DNA of 64,000 nucleotides from Actinocrinis sp035650855. Lineage in GTDB: Bacteria > Actinomycetota > Actinomycetes > Streptomycetales > Catenulisporaceae. Shown here in pieces: positions 26,261-35,091 of the stretch (positions are counted from its first letter, which is position 1; the number at the start of each line of letters is the position of its first letter). Below the pieces are notes generated by a model. It ran no database searches and was not told where the DNA came from. It saw only the letters and a program-made list of their open reading frames with translations. The stretch covers positions 18,225 to 82,224 of the forward strand of contig NZ_DASRGV010000061.1 in the NCBI RefSeq assembly GCF_035650855.1. The letters run 5' to 3'. The translations under genes were made by a program, and so were the position numbers.

Positions 26261-27406
26261 GTGAGAATCGAAGACGTCTACATCCGAGGCACGGGCGTGC
26301 GATTGCCCGCGCGGCTGATGGTGCAGGACGCCGTCGCTTCAGGCGAGTGCGATCCGCAGCTGGTCGCGCGTACGGGAGCCGTCTCGGTCTGCATCTCGGC
26401 CGACGAGTCGGCAGCTGAGATGGCGGTCTGCGCGGCCCGTGACGCGCTGCGCCGCGCCGGATCAGCCCCCGACGACATCGAGCTCATCCTGCACGCCGAC
26501 ACCTACCACCAGGGCCAAGACCTGTGGCCGGTGGCCTCCTACATCCAGCGCGAGACCGTGCGCAATCAGTGCCTCGCGGTCGAGATCCGGCAGATGTCCA
26601 ACGGCGGCCTGGCGGCGCTCGACCTGGCTTGCGCCTACCTTCGCCGGGCCGAACACCGGGCGGATGCGCTCTTGACCGCCGCCGACAGGTTCTGCCCTCC
26701 GGGGATCGACCGCTGGCGCACCGATCCGGGCACGCCGTACGCGGACGGCGCCGCGGCCTTGGTCCTCTCCCGGCGCGGCGGCTTCGCCCGGCTGCTTTCG
26801 GTGGCGGTCACCGCGGACTCGGAACTCGAGGAGATGCACCGCGGCGAGGAGCCGTTCAGCCCGGCTCCGCTGAGCATCCGCACTCCCGTGGACTTCGCCG
26901 CCGCCAAGCGCTTCTTCACCAGCCGCTACGGCCTCTCCTTCGCGATCGGACGCACCACGGCCGGTCAGCGCGCCGTCGTCAAGGAGGCGCTGGCCGACGC
27001 GGAGCTCGAACTCGAGGAGGCGCAGTGGATCATCTTGCCGCACTTCGGCCGGCGCCGGATCGAATCCATCTACCTCCACCAGTACGGCATCCCCATCGAA
27101 CGCACCACCTGGGAGTGGAGTCGCACCGTCGGCCATCTCGGCGCCGCCGACCAGTTCGCCGGCCTCGACCATCTGGTGTCCACCGGGGCGGCCCGGCCCG
27201 GCGATCACTGTGTCCTGATCTCGGTCGGCGCCGGATACAGCTGGGGCGCCGCCGTCGTGCAGATCACCGAGCAGCCCGCCTGGAGCGCGCAGCGCGCGGG
27301 CTTCGCCGCGGACGCCGCGGATGGAACGGCACCTCGAACAGAACCGGGCCGCGCTGAAGCAGCGTGCTTGGCCGACGGCCCCACCCAGAGAAAGGACCAG
27401 CCTTGA
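26261..27406 (+). CDS. KASIII-like acyltransferase of the DpsC/CerJ type, Ser in place of catalytic Cys
   Basis: 381 aa with a thiolase fold. At the position of the FabH active-site Cys the sequence reads VEIRQMSNGGLAALDLA, so Ser113 is the likely nucleophile. The later motifs are IILPHFGRRR (His) and VGHLGAADQF, where FabH has the Asn. This Ser/His/Asp-like pattern is known from DpsC (propionyl starter priming in daunorubicin) and related KASIII acyltransferases. Likely role: starter-unit selection, or O-acylation of a product. The GTG at 26261 follows GGGGAG; its stop overlaps the P450 TTG start (TTGA). Confidence 0.82.
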   Translation: MRIEDVYIRGTGVRLPARLMVQDAVASGECDPQLVARTGAVSVCISADESAAEMAVCAARDALRRAGSAPDDIELILHADTYHQGQDLWPVASYIQRETVRNQCLAVEIRQMSNGGLAALDLACAYLRRAEHRADALLTAADRFCPPGIDRWRTDPGTPYADGAAALVLSRRGGFARLLSVAVTADSELEEMHRGEEPFSPAPLSIRTPVDFAAAKRFFTSRYGLSFAIGRTTAGQRAVVKEALADAELELEEAQWIILPHFGRRRIESIYLHQYGIPIERTTWEWSRTVGHLGAADQFAGLDHLVSTGAARPGDHCVLISVGAGYSWGAAVVQITEQPAWSAQRAGFAADAADGTAPRTEPGRAEAACLADGPTQRKDQP

Positions 27407-28611
27407 CCGAGACGGCATCTGAGACCGCGCTGTTCCCCTGGTTCCGCGGCTGCCCGATGAAGGCGCCCGAGCAGTACGCCACGCTGCGCGAGAGCGAGCC
27501 GGTGGCCCGGGTGAAGCTGGCGACCGGGCGCGAGGCGTGGGTCGTCACCTCCTACGAGTACGTCAAGCAGGTACTCACCGACCCGCGCTCCAGCTCGGAC
27601 CGCGCCCACGAGGGCTTCCCGTACTACATTCCGATCCCCGAGCAGTTCAAGACCGACTGCTCCTTCATCGGCTGGGACCCGCCCAAGCACACCCTGCACC
27701 GGCGCATGGCCGCGCTGTCCGGCGAGTTCACCAAGAAGCGGGTGCTGGACATGCGCCCGCGGATGCAGGAGATCGTCGACGAGTGCATCGACACGATGAT
27801 CGCCAAGGGCTCGCCCGCCGACCTGGTGCACGAGGTCGCGCTGAAGGTCCCGCTGACCATCGTCTGCGGCATCCTCGGGGTGCCGAACGAGGACCAGGCG
27901 ACCCTGCACTCCTTCACCGAGGTGCTGTTCGGCGGCGGCAGTACCGCCGAGGACCGCGAGCGGGCGATCACCGGGTTCGGCCAGTACCTGCAGAAACTGG
28001 TAGAGCGCAAGGAGCAGGAGCCCGGCGACGACCTGATCAGCCGGATGATCGCCAAGTATCGCGCCGAGGGGATCTACGACCGCAGAGAGATGTGCAACGT
28101 CACGCGCCTGCTGCTCAACGGCGGCCACGAAACCAGTGCCGCGATGATCGCGCTCAGCACCATGACGCTGCTTGAACACCCCGACCAGCTGGAGCGGATC
28201 AAGGCGGACCCGTCGCTCGTCCCGGCCGCGGTCGAGGAGCTGTTGCGCTACCTCTCCCCGGGCGACCTGGCCACGTCCCGGGTCGCACTGGAGGACATGC
28301 AGATCGGCGACGTCACCGTGCGCAAGGGCGAGGGCATCATCGTGCTCGGCATGGCCGCCAACCGGGACCCCGCCGTGTTCGACGAGCCCGACACCCTCGA
28401 CATCGACCGGGAGTCGCGCAACCACGTCGCGTTCGGGCACGGCATTCACCACTGCATCGGCGCGGAGATCGCGCGGGTGGAGCTCGCCATCGTCATCAGC
28501 ACCCTGTTCCGGCGGCTGCCGAACCTGCGGCTGGCCAAGCCGTGGAACGAGCTGCGCTACAAGGACGGCAACGTCATGTACGGCGTCTACGAGATGCCGG
28601 TCGCCTGGTAA
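27403..28611 (+). CDS. cytochrome P450
   Basis: 402 aa, normal bacterial CYP length. I-helix oxygen-binding motif NGGHETSA, the ExxR motif in EELLRY, and heme-ligand loop FGHGIHHCIGAEIAR are intact. The start is TTG at 27403, overlapping the KSIII-like stop; AAAGGA lies upstream. Residues align from TETASETALFPWFRGCPM, as in actinobacterial biosynthetic P450s. It is followed by its own ferredoxin, reductase and second ferredoxin. Probably hydroxylates or otherwise oxidises the polyketide. Confidence 0.93.
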   Translation: MTETASETALFPWFRGCPMKAPEQYATLRESEPVARVKLATGREAWVVTSYEYVKQVLTDPRSSSDRAHEGFPYYIPIPEQFKTDCSFIGWDPPKHTLHRRMAALSGEFTKKRVLDMRPRMQEIVDECIDTMIAKGSPADLVHEVALKVPLTIVCGILGVPNEDQATLHSFTEVLFGGGSTAEDRERAITGFGQYLQKLVERKEQEPGDDLISRMIAKYRAEGIYDRREMCNVTRLLLNGGHETSAAMIALSTMTLLEHPDQLERIKADPSLVPAAVEELLRYLSPGDLATSRVALEDMQIGDVTVRKGEGIIVLGMAANRDPAVFDEPDTLDIDRESRNHVAFGHGIHHCIGAEIARVELAIVISTLFRRLPNLRLAKPWNELRYKDGNVMYGVYEMPVAW

Positions 28612-28679
28612 CGCGGCGCGCTGACCGCGGCCGCACTGCCGCTCGGACCCGGACGGTGACTCGGCCGAGGCCGCACCAG

Positions 28680-28704
28680 GCCGGCGGGGCTCGAACCCGC
28701 CGGC
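28680..28704 (+). other. hairpin in the P450-ferredoxin spacer
   Basis: A 9-bp perfect stem (GCCGGCGGG/CCCGCCGGC) with a 7-nt loop in the 141-bp gap after the P450. It may attenuate or protect the transcript between the P450 and redox-partner genes. The loop looks like a tRNA T-arm but no tRNA is present. Confidence 0.4.
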
Positions 28705-28752
28705 GAAGTTCTCGGACCCGACCGCCGCGTCGGCGAAGCTCCCGGAGGTCTG

Positions 28753-29073
28753 ATGGCCACGATCACCTACCGCCACCCGGACGGGACCACGACCGTGCTG
28801 GACGTGCCCTCCGGAAGCAATGTCATGCGCGGCGCCCTCGCCAACGGCGTGGAGGGCATCGAGGGCGAGTGCGGTGGCGACGGCATCTGCGCCACCTGCC
28901 ACGTGTACGTCGAGCACTGCCCGATCGCCTTCCCGCCGGCCGACGAGAACGAAGACGAGCTGCTCGACTGCACCGCCAGTCCGCGCCGCGACAACAGCAG
29001 GCTCTCCTGCCAGCTGCCGATCACCGACGAACTGAGCACCCTGGTGGTGCTCCTCCCGGAAAAGCAGGTTTGA
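28753..29073 (+). CDS. [2Fe-2S] ferredoxin, adrenodoxin type (first copy)
   Basis: 106 aa. The cluster-binding cysteines are in GECGGDGICATCHVY (CxxxxxCxxC) and RLSCQLP. This is the adrenodoxin/putidaredoxin type that passes electrons to P450s. It lies 4 bp before the reductase gene. A second ferredoxin with the same layout follows the reductase, so the pair arose by duplication. Confidence 0.93.
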   Translation: MATITYRHPDGTTTVLDVPSGSNVMRGALANGVEGIEGECGGDGICATCHVYVEHCPIAFPPADENEDELLDCTASPRRDNSRLSCQLPITDELSTLVVLLPEKQV

Positions 29074-29076
29074 CAC

Positions 29077-30273
29077 ATGGCCGGAACGCCGATCGTCATC
29101 GTCGGCGCGGGGCAGGGCGGCATGCAGGTCGCGGCCTCGCTGCGGGAGGCGGGCTTCGACGGTCCGCTCACCCTCGTCGGGGCCGAGCCGCACCCGCCCT
29201 ACGACCGCCCGCCGCTGTCCAAGCGGTACCTCAACGGAGAGGCCGACGCGGCTGCCCTCGCCCTGCGCACGCCGGAGTTCTACCAGACCCAGAACATCGA
29301 TCTTCGAACCGGCACGCGGGCCGTCGGGATCGACCGGGCGCACAGGGTCGTCGTGCTCGACTCGGGCGCCGCTCTGCTCTACGAGCGGTTGGTCCTGGCC
29401 ACCGGCAGCATCCCGCGGTGCCTGCCGGTGCCCGGCGCCGACCACTCCGACGTGCTGGTGCTGCGCACCCTCGCCGAGGCCCGCAGCCTGCGCGACCGGC
29501 TGGCCGAGCCGCGGCGGGTCGCGGTGATCGGCGCGGGCTTCACCGGCCTCGAAGTCGCGGCCGCCGCGCGCACGGCAGGCCACGAGGTGACCGTCATCGA
29601 GGCGCTCGACCGGGTTCTGGCCCGCGCGGTCTCGGCGCCGGTCTCCCGCCACGTGACCCGGCTGCACCGCGGCCGCGGCGTCAGCATCCTGTTCGGCAGG
29701 CGGGTCGAGGCGATCGAGGGCGACCCGGACGGGCCGCTGCGCGGCGTGCGGCTGGCCGGCGGCGAGAACGTGCCCGCGGACCTGGTCGTGGTCGGCATCG
29801 GCGTGCTGCCGGACACCGCGCTGGCCGAATCGGCCGGGCTCGCCGTGGCCGACGGCGTCGTGGTCGACGAATACCTGCGCACCAGCGACCCCGCAATCCA
29901 CGCGATCGGCGACTGCGCCCTGTTCCCCAGCCCATACGCCGCCGACCCGCTGCGGCTGGAATCGGTGCAGAACGCGGTCGACCAGGCCAAGTGCGTGGCC
30001 CAGTACATCGCAGGCGACGGCCTGGCCGCTCAGCCGTATCGCGCGGTCCCGTGGTTCTGGACCGATCAGTACTCGGACAAGATTCAGATCGCCGGGATCA
30101 CTACGGGACACGACCGGGTCGAGGTGCTCGGCGAGCAGGAGCAGGGCCGGTTCTCCGTGTCCTGCTTCCGCGGAGACCGACTGGTCGGCGTCGAATCGAT
30201 CAACCGGCCGGCCGAACATATCAAGGCTCGTAGGCAGCTGGCCGCCACGGGCGACCTGGCCGGCGCGCGCTGA
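29077..30273 (+). CDS. FAD-dependent ferredoxin reductase
   Basis: 398 aa. N-terminal FAD Rossmann motif (IVIVGAGQGGMQVAASLREAGF), a central NAD(P)H Rossmann motif (VAVIGAGFTGLEVAAAARTAG) and the FAD-closing segment IHAIGDCALFPSPY identify a putidaredoxin-reductase-type enzyme. It should reduce the flanking ferredoxins for the P450. The operon order is P450, Fdx, FdR, Fdx. Confidence 0.93.
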   Translation: MAGTPIVIVGAGQGGMQVAASLREAGFDGPLTLVGAEPHPPYDRPPLSKRYLNGEADAAALALRTPEFYQTQNIDLRTGTRAVGIDRAHRVVVLDSGAALLYERLVLATGSIPRCLPVPGADHSDVLVLRTLAEARSLRDRLAEPRRVAVIGAGFTGLEVAAAARTAGHEVTVIEALDRVLARAVSAPVSRHVTRLHRGRGVSILFGRRVEAIEGDPDGPLRGVRLAGGENVPADLVVVGIGVLPDTALAESAGLAVADGVVVDEYLRTSDPAIHAIGDCALFPSPYAADPLRLESVQNAVDQAKCVAQYIAGDGLAAQPYRAVPWFWTDQYSDKIQIAGITTGHDRVEVLGEQEQGRFSVSCFRGDRLVGVESINRPAEHIKARRQLAATGDLAGAR

Positions 30274-30301
30274 GCCGGCCTCGACAGGACGAGGAGACGA
30301 C

Positions 30302-30637
30302 GTGCCTCACATCACCTATCTGCGAGCCGACGGAACCAGCGACACCGTCGACGTCCCACTCGGCACCAGCGTCATGCGCGGGGCGGTACGGGAGGGCGTG
30401 GCAGGTATCGTCGCGGAGTGCGGCGGCGCCGGCATGTGCGGCACCTGCCACATCTTCCTGCCGGAGCATGAGCGGGTCGCCCGCGGCATCACCCCGATCC
30501 ACCCCCTGGAGGACGAGGTACTGGAGATCACCTCCACGCCGCGACGGGCGACCAGCAGGCTCGGCTGCCAACTCGCCGTGACTGAGCAGTGCGACGGGCT
30601 CACCGTGGAGCTGCCCGAACACCAGGTCCTGCCTTAA
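30302..30637 (+). CDS. [2Fe-2S] ferredoxin, adrenodoxin type (second copy)
   Basis: 111 aa. Cysteines in AECGGAGMCGTCHIF and RLGCQLA. It resembles the first copy throughout (both have VMRGA near residue 24), with a longer HPLED segment. GTG start at 30302, 28 bp after the reductase, with AGGAG upstream. It may serve a second oxygenase of the cluster or give the P450 a choice of partner. Confidence 0.93.
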   Translation: MPHITYLRADGTSDTVDVPLGTSVMRGAVREGVAGIVAECGGAGMCGTCHIFLPEHERVARGITPIHPLEDEVLEITSTPRRATSRLGCQLAVTEQCDGLTVELPEHQVLP

Positions 30638-30668
30638 CGCGCCACACGTCGCGTCGCGCCGAACGAAA

Positions 30669-30709
30669 GCCTCGGGGCGGCATCCGGTGTCCGGATGCCG
30701 CCCCGAGGC
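30669..30709. terminator. strong bidirectional hairpin terminator
   Basis: A 19-bp perfect stem (GCCTCGGGGCGGCATCCGG with its complement) and a 3-nt loop, between the redox operon (stop 30637) and the convergent monooxygenase gene (stop 30753). Confidence 0.85.
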
Positions 30710-30752
30710 GTTGCCGGGCCCGGCTTCGATCGGGCCCGGCTGCGGCCGTTGC

Positions 30753-31859
30753 TCAGGCCAGCAGAATGTCCGCGAAGGTCTTCGCCGGCGCCGTCTCGAA
30801 GCGCAGCGCGACGTGGCTCGCCGCGGCCACCACGTCGCGCCAGTGCCGCTCCAGCGGGTGGGACTGGGACAGGCCGTGCGTGCCGGCCGCGCGCACCAGC
30901 GCGTTGACCGCGCTCACCAGTATTTCGGCTGCCAACGCGGCATCCCGCGCGTTGCGTGCGAGCAGTTGCGGCGTGCAGTTCCCGGCATCGGCGGTCGCGG
31001 CGTTGCGCTCCACGAGCAGCCGCGCGCCGTCGATCAGCGCGGCCGACCGCGCCAGCCCTTCGTCGCCGGACGGAGTGCGGCGAGCGTGCTTGAGCAGCTC
31101 TACGCACGAGCCGAGCGCACCGAGCGCCGCGCCAAGGGCGGGCGCGACAAAGGTCAGTGTGCCCACGGCCTGGAAGGACGTGTTGTGGCAGACCGCCTGC
31201 GAGGTGCGGTTCGGCCCGGCCAGCACCTCGGCGCGCGCGACCGAGCGGTGGTCCGGCACGAAGGTCTCCGGCAGCACGACGCTGTGGCTGCCGGTCGCCC
31301 GCATGCCGGTGCTGTCCCAGGTCTGCTCGACCCGGCACGCGGACGCCGGCAGCGCGAAGAACCGCGCGTCCCCGACTCCTTGCACCGGCCCGAGGGCGCA
31401 CAGCAGTACCCAGTCGCTCCATGCGACGCCGCTCACATAGCGCCAGGTGCCGCTGACCAGCCAGCCGCCGTCGGTCTTGGTGACCGCACCGGACGGGATC
31501 AGGCCGGTGGCGATGATCGCGTCCGCTCCGTCCGCCCACAGCTCGTCCTGGCCCTCGACGGGCAGGTACGCGGCGAACCGCGCCGAATACGCCGACAGCG
31601 AGGCGAACCACGCGGTCGCGGCGCAGGCCTCGCCCACCGCGGTGACCGCGCGGGTCAGCTCGGCGAAGGTGCCCTCGGTGCCGCCGTAGCGGGCCGGCAC
31701 CAGGTGCCGGGCGAATCCGGCCTCGCGTACGGCCGCGATCACCTCGGGTGACAGGTCGCCGTCCCGGTCGGCCTGCGCGGCGTTGCGGGCTGCGGACTCG
31801 GCCACGCCATGGGCCGCGCCGAGCAGCCCGGTCGAGGGTGGCGCTAGTGCAATGGACAT
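30753..31859 (-). CDS. acyl-CoA dehydrogenase-fold flavin monooxygenase (HpaH/HsaA-like)
   Basis: 368 aa. It has the acyl-CoA dehydrogenase fold with the PF08028-type C-terminus (GTHGLSQSHPLERHWRDVVAAASHV). This is seen in two-component FMN-dependent hydroxylases such as HsaA and the aromatic-polyketide enzymes ActVA-ORF5 and NcnH. The usual acyl-CoA base cannot be assigned. It probably hydroxylates a phenolic polyketide using reduced flavin. No flavin reductase gene is in the window, so one must be supplied elsewhere. The start at 31859 follows GAGAGG; the longer frame upstream lacks a site. Confidence 0.8.
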   Translation of the reverse strand: MSIALAPPSTGLLGAAHGVAESAARNAAQADRDGDLSPEVIAAVREAGFARHLVPARYGGTEGTFAELTRAVTAVGEACAATAWFASLSAYSARFAAYLPVEGQDELWADGADAIIATGLIPSGAVTKTDGGWLVSGTWRYVSGVAWSDWVLLCALGPVQGVGDARFFALPASACRVEQTWDSTGMRATGSHSVVLPETFVPDHRSVARAEVLAGPNRTSQAVCHNTSFQAVGTLTFVAPALGAALGALGSCVELLKHARRTPSGDEGLARSAALIDGARLLVERNAATADAGNCTPQLLARNARDAALAAEILVSAVNALVRAAGTHGLSQSHPLERHWRDVVAAASHVALRFETAPAKTFADILLA

Positions 31860-32115
31860 CGCTTGCTGCCTCTCGTGCTCGGGTGGCAGGACACGCCTAG
31901 CCCGTGGCCTGCTCGATTTCGTGCGCTGATTCAGCATTCGCCGGCCCGGCGAGTACGGGGGTCCGCCGCCGGGCTCGGGTCGCGTTCGGGTCGCGGATGA
32001 CCGATCGCAGCATCCTGGTGCGGGCTCGAACCGGGCTTGCCGCCCGCTGGAAGCGGGCCGCCCGGACGGCTCGGCACTATCCCCTTCCCGGCGGCGGCGG
32101 GCGGGTGGCGGTCGC

Positions 32116-33780
32116 TCATCCGGCGACCCCGGAGCCCGCGGCCGTGGACGCCTGTGCTTCGGTGTGCCGCTGCTCGAGCGCCGGCGGCGCGCCCCCGGGG
32201 CCGCAGGCCAGCACGTAGTCCGCGGCGTCGCTGAGGGCGAGCAGGGCGGCCGCGCCCAGGTCGCGGCCGACGCCGACCGTGCGCCAGGTGCGCCCGCCGA
32301 GACCGAACCGGATCAGCACCCTGGTCGCAGGCCGGCCGTCGTCCTCCGTGGTGATCGGCCGCGCCTCGTGGTCGAGCAGGTCCAGCGTCTCGATCTGCGG
32401 TACTGCCGGGCGCAGGGCCGCGCGCAGGGCCCGGAACAGTGCGCTGACAGGCTCGTCGGCGACGCCGGTCGCGGTCACGGTGCGGCCGTCCCGCTCGACG
32501 CGCAGCACCGCGCGTGTGGAGGTCTGCGCCCGGTCCCGGGACCCGGCCGCGGAGAGCCGCCAGGCCTCGATCTGGAAGACCCTGGGAACCGGTTCGTCGG
32601 CAAGGTGCTCCCGCAACAACAGCTCGAACGAGGCGTCGGCGGCCTCGACGGCGTAGCCGAGCCTGCCCAGCTCCTTGATCCGCAGCATCGCCCGGTTGAC
32701 CCGCTCGTCCGCCGCGCGCACCTGGTAGCCGAGCTCGCGCGCCTTCAGCTCGACGGACGAGCGGCCGCCGAGGTCGGAAACCAGCACGCGGCTGCGGTTG
32801 CCGATCCGCTCCGGCTCGATGTGCTGGTAAAGGCTCGGATCCAACCGGACCGCCGAAGCGTGCAGGCCGCCCTTGTGCGCGAACGCGGAGGAGCCCACGT
32901 ACGGGGCCGATGACGCCACCGGGGCGGCGGCCAGTTCGCCGATCTCGTGCGCCGTGCGCGCCATCCCGGCCAGTTGCGCGGGGGACAACAGCGCGCGTCC
33001 CTCCTTGACCGCCAGATTCGCCACCACGCTGAACAGGTTGGCGTTGCCGCAGCGCTCGCCGTAACCGTTGGCGGTGCCCTGGACCTGTCCGGCACCCGCG
33101 CCGACCGCGAGCATCGTGTTGGCGACGGCGCAGCCGGCGTCGTCATGGCAGTGGATGCCGACCGGGATGCCGCGCTCCGTCGTGGCGGCGACGATATCCG
33201 CAAGCTCGGTGGGCAGGGTGCCGCCGTTGGTGTCGCAGAGCACCACCTTCTCCGCTCCGGCGGCGATCGCGGTGTCTGCGACGGCGAGCGCATACGCGCG
33301 GTTCGCGCGATAGCCGTCGAAGTAGTGCTCGGCGTCCACGAAGACTCGGCGCCCCTGCGCGAGCAGCTGGCGCACCGAGTCGCGGATCATGCGCAGGTTC
33401 TCCGCCAGGCTGGTGCGCAGCGCGATCTCGACGTGGCGGTCGTGGCTCTTGGCGACCAGCGTGACCACCGGCGTGCCGGCCTCGAGCAGCGCGAGGATCT
33501 GCGGGTCGCGGCCGGCGTCGGCGTCCGGCCGCCTGGTCGCGCCGAACGCGGCGAGTTGCGCGTGGCTGAGCTCCAGCTCGCGGGCGGCGCGCCGGAAGAA
33601 GTCCGTGTCCAGCGGTACGGCGCCCGGCCAGCCGCCCTCGATGAAGTCCACGCCGAAAGCGTCGAGCCGCCGGGCGACGGCGAGCTTGTCCGCGACGGTC
33701 AGCGACAGGCCCTCCTGCTGGACGCCGTCGCGCAGGGTGGTGTCGTAGATCTGCACCGCTCGGCGGTGGTTCGCGGCCAT
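32116..33780 (-). CDS. cimA: citramalate synthase (LeuA/CimA family)
   Basis: 554 aa. The HMGL-like catalytic barrel starts VQIYDTTLRDGVQQEGLSLT, with the metal-site HCHDDAGCAVANT and GTANGYGERCGNANL. KGGLHASAV follows, and a C-terminal LeuA-type regulatory domain (~420-535). The length and sequence fit the CimA branch, which condenses pyruvate and acetyl-CoA to (R)-citramalate, leading to 2-oxobutyrate and on to isoleucine-type or propionyl units. Homocitrate or isopropylmalate activity cannot be fully excluded. It lies 14 bp after the racemase gene in one operon, with GAGGAG before ATG 33780. The placement suggests dedicated starter-unit supply. Confidence 0.85.
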   Translation of the reverse strand: MAANHRRAVQIYDTTLRDGVQQEGLSLTVADKLAVARRLDAFGVDFIEGGWPGAVPLDTDFFRRAARELELSHAQLAAFGATRRPDADAGRDPQILALLEAGTPVVTLVAKSHDRHVEIALRTSLAENLRMIRDSVRQLLAQGRRVFVDAEHYFDGYRANRAYALAVADTAIAAGAEKVVLCDTNGGTLPTELADIVAATTERGIPVGIHCHDDAGCAVANTMLAVGAGAGQVQGTANGYGERCGNANLFSVVANLAVKEGRALLSPAQLAGMARTAHEIGELAAAPVASSAPYVGSSAFAHKGGLHASAVRLDPSLYQHIEPERIGNRSRVLVSDLGGRSSVELKARELGYQVRAADERVNRAMLRIKELGRLGYAVEAADASFELLLREHLADEPVPRVFQIEAWRLSAAGSRDRAQTSTRAVLRVERDGRTVTATGVADEPVSALFRALRAALRPAVPQIETLDLLDHEARPITTEDDGRPATRVLIRFGLGGRTWRTVGVGRDLGAAALLALSDAADYVLACGPGGAPPALEQRHTEAQASTAAGSGVAG

Positions 33781-33794
33781 CTTTCTCCTCTGCG

Positions 33795-34847
33795 TCACGG
33801 CGCGTGCTCTGCGGCGGCCGGAGAGCGGTCCAGGTGGTCTAGGAAGCGCGGCGCGGCGGCCGGCAGCCGAAGGCCCGCTTCGTCGCGGTAGGTGCCTCGG
33901 GCGCGATGATGCGGATGCTCGGCCGCCTCCTCGAGGCTGAGCACCGGGGTGACGCAGGCTTCCGTGCCCTCGAACCGCGTGGCCCACGAGTCTCGGTCCG
34001 CCTCGGCGAAGCGCAGCGCGAACAGTCGGCGCAGCGCGGGCCAGTGCTCCGGGTCGTCGCGGTCGGGCAGCTCATCCGGATCCAGGCCGAGTCCGCGCAC
34101 GAACTGTGCGTAGAACCGCTCCTCCAGGGCACCCACCGCGACATGACGGCCGTCCGCGCAGGTGTACACGGTGTAGAAGGGGGCGCCGCCGTCGAGCAGG
34201 TTGCGCCCGCGCCCGCGGCCCCACTGCCCGGCCGCCGCCATCGCGGCCAGCATGGTGAGCAGGCTGGCGGTGCCGTCGACGATCGCGGCGTCGATGACCC
34301 GTCCCACCCCGGTCGTGCGGCGCTCGATCACCGCGGCCAGGACGCCGACCGCCAGCGGCAGCGCACCTCCGGCGAAGTCTCCGACCAGGTTGAGCGGCAC
34401 CACCGGATCCCCGCCCTCGGGACCGATCGCGTCCAGCGCGCCGGAGAGCGCCAGATAGTTGATGTCGTGGCCGGGCGTGTGGGCCAGCGGACCGTGCTGT
34501 CCCCAGCCGGTCATCCGGCCGTAGATCAGCCCCGGGTTGCGTGCCTGGCACTCGCGCGGGCCGAAGCCGAGCCGCTCGGCCACTCCCGGCCGGAATCCCT
34601 CCAGCAGCACGTCGCAGCCCTCGACGAGGCGCAGCAGCTCGGCCAGCTCCCGCGGCCGCTTGAGATTCAACGCGACGCAGCGCCGACCCCGGTCGAGGCC
34701 GCGGTGCCAGGAGGCGAACGGGCGTTCGCCCTCGGCCCGGTCGATGCGCACCACCTCGGCGCCCAGGTCCGCCAACAGCGTCGCAGCGTAGGGGACGGGC
34801 CCAATCGCGGCGAGTTCCAGGACGCGCAGTCCTTCGAGCGGGCTCAT
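33795..34847 (-). CDS. CoA-transferase family III protein, alpha-methylacyl-CoA racemase type
   Basis: 350 aa. Starts LEGLRVLELAAIGPVPYAATLLADLGAEV, the AMACR opening. The racemase pair is visible: His in PGHDINYLALSGALDAIG and Asp in NLVGDFAGG. AMACR enzymes epimerise 2-methyl-branched acyl-CoAs, which fits a 2-methylbutyryl-type unit made through the citramalate route. A formyl-CoA-transferase-like CoA-transfer role is the alternative. There is no Shine-Dalgarno at ATG 34847; the -10 box ends 6 nt upstream, so the message is probably leaderless. Confidence 0.85.
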   Translation of the reverse strand: MSPLEGLRVLELAAIGPVPYAATLLADLGAEVVRIDRAEGERPFASWHRGLDRGRRCVALNLKRPRELAELLRLVEGCDVLLEGFRPGVAERLGFGPRECQARNPGLIYGRMTGWGQHGPLAHTPGHDINYLALSGALDAIGPEGGDPVVPLNLVGDFAGGALPLAVGVLAAVIERRTTGVGRVIDAAIVDGTASLLTMLAAMAAAGQWGRGRGRNLLDGGAPFYTVYTCADGRHVAVGALEERFYAQFVRGLGLDPDELPDRDDPEHWPALRRLFALRFAEADRDSWATRFEGTEACVTPVLSLEEAAEHPHHRARGTYRDEAGLRLPAAAPRFLDHLDRSPAAAEHAP

Positions 34848-34853
34848 GTCCGC

Positions 34854-34885
34854 AGTGTGGGATTCCCGGCTCGACTCCCGCTGGA
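34854..34885 (-). promoter_or_regulatory. SARP-type leaderless promoter of the racemase-cimA operon
   Basis: On the minus strand: TCCAGCG (34885-34879), 4 bp, TCGAGCC (34874-34868), exactly 8 bp, then CACACT (34859-34854) as -10. The ATG is 6 nt downstream, the same arrangement as at 22851-22900. Confidence 0.7.
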
Positions 34886-35091
34886 GGGGACGCTCCGGCG
34901 CCCACTGCGGCGCCGGAGGACGAGAGTCGCGCATAGCGGCGCGGCTGACGATGCCTCCGCATCCGCTCGAACCGCGGCGGAGTCCCGGTCCCGGTACGCC
35001 GCAGTCCGTGGCAACCGGAGCGGAAGAGTACTGAAATGCCCGATTGGTCGGCCGGTCGGTCCGGGCCCGCCCCGCCGGACGGCAACGGCTG

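Noticed and set aside
28680..28704. T-arm-like sequence on the minus strand (GGCGGG-TTCGAGC-CCCGCC) suggesting a tRNA
   Set aside because: No D-arm, anticodon arm or 7-bp acceptor stem can be drawn around it; it is a simple hairpin.
27205..30219. 1004-codon open frame antisense to the P450 and ferredoxin genes
   Set aside because: Shadow frame due to high GC; composition is rich in Arg, Gly, Ala and His, with no motifs, while the opposite strand encodes clear families.
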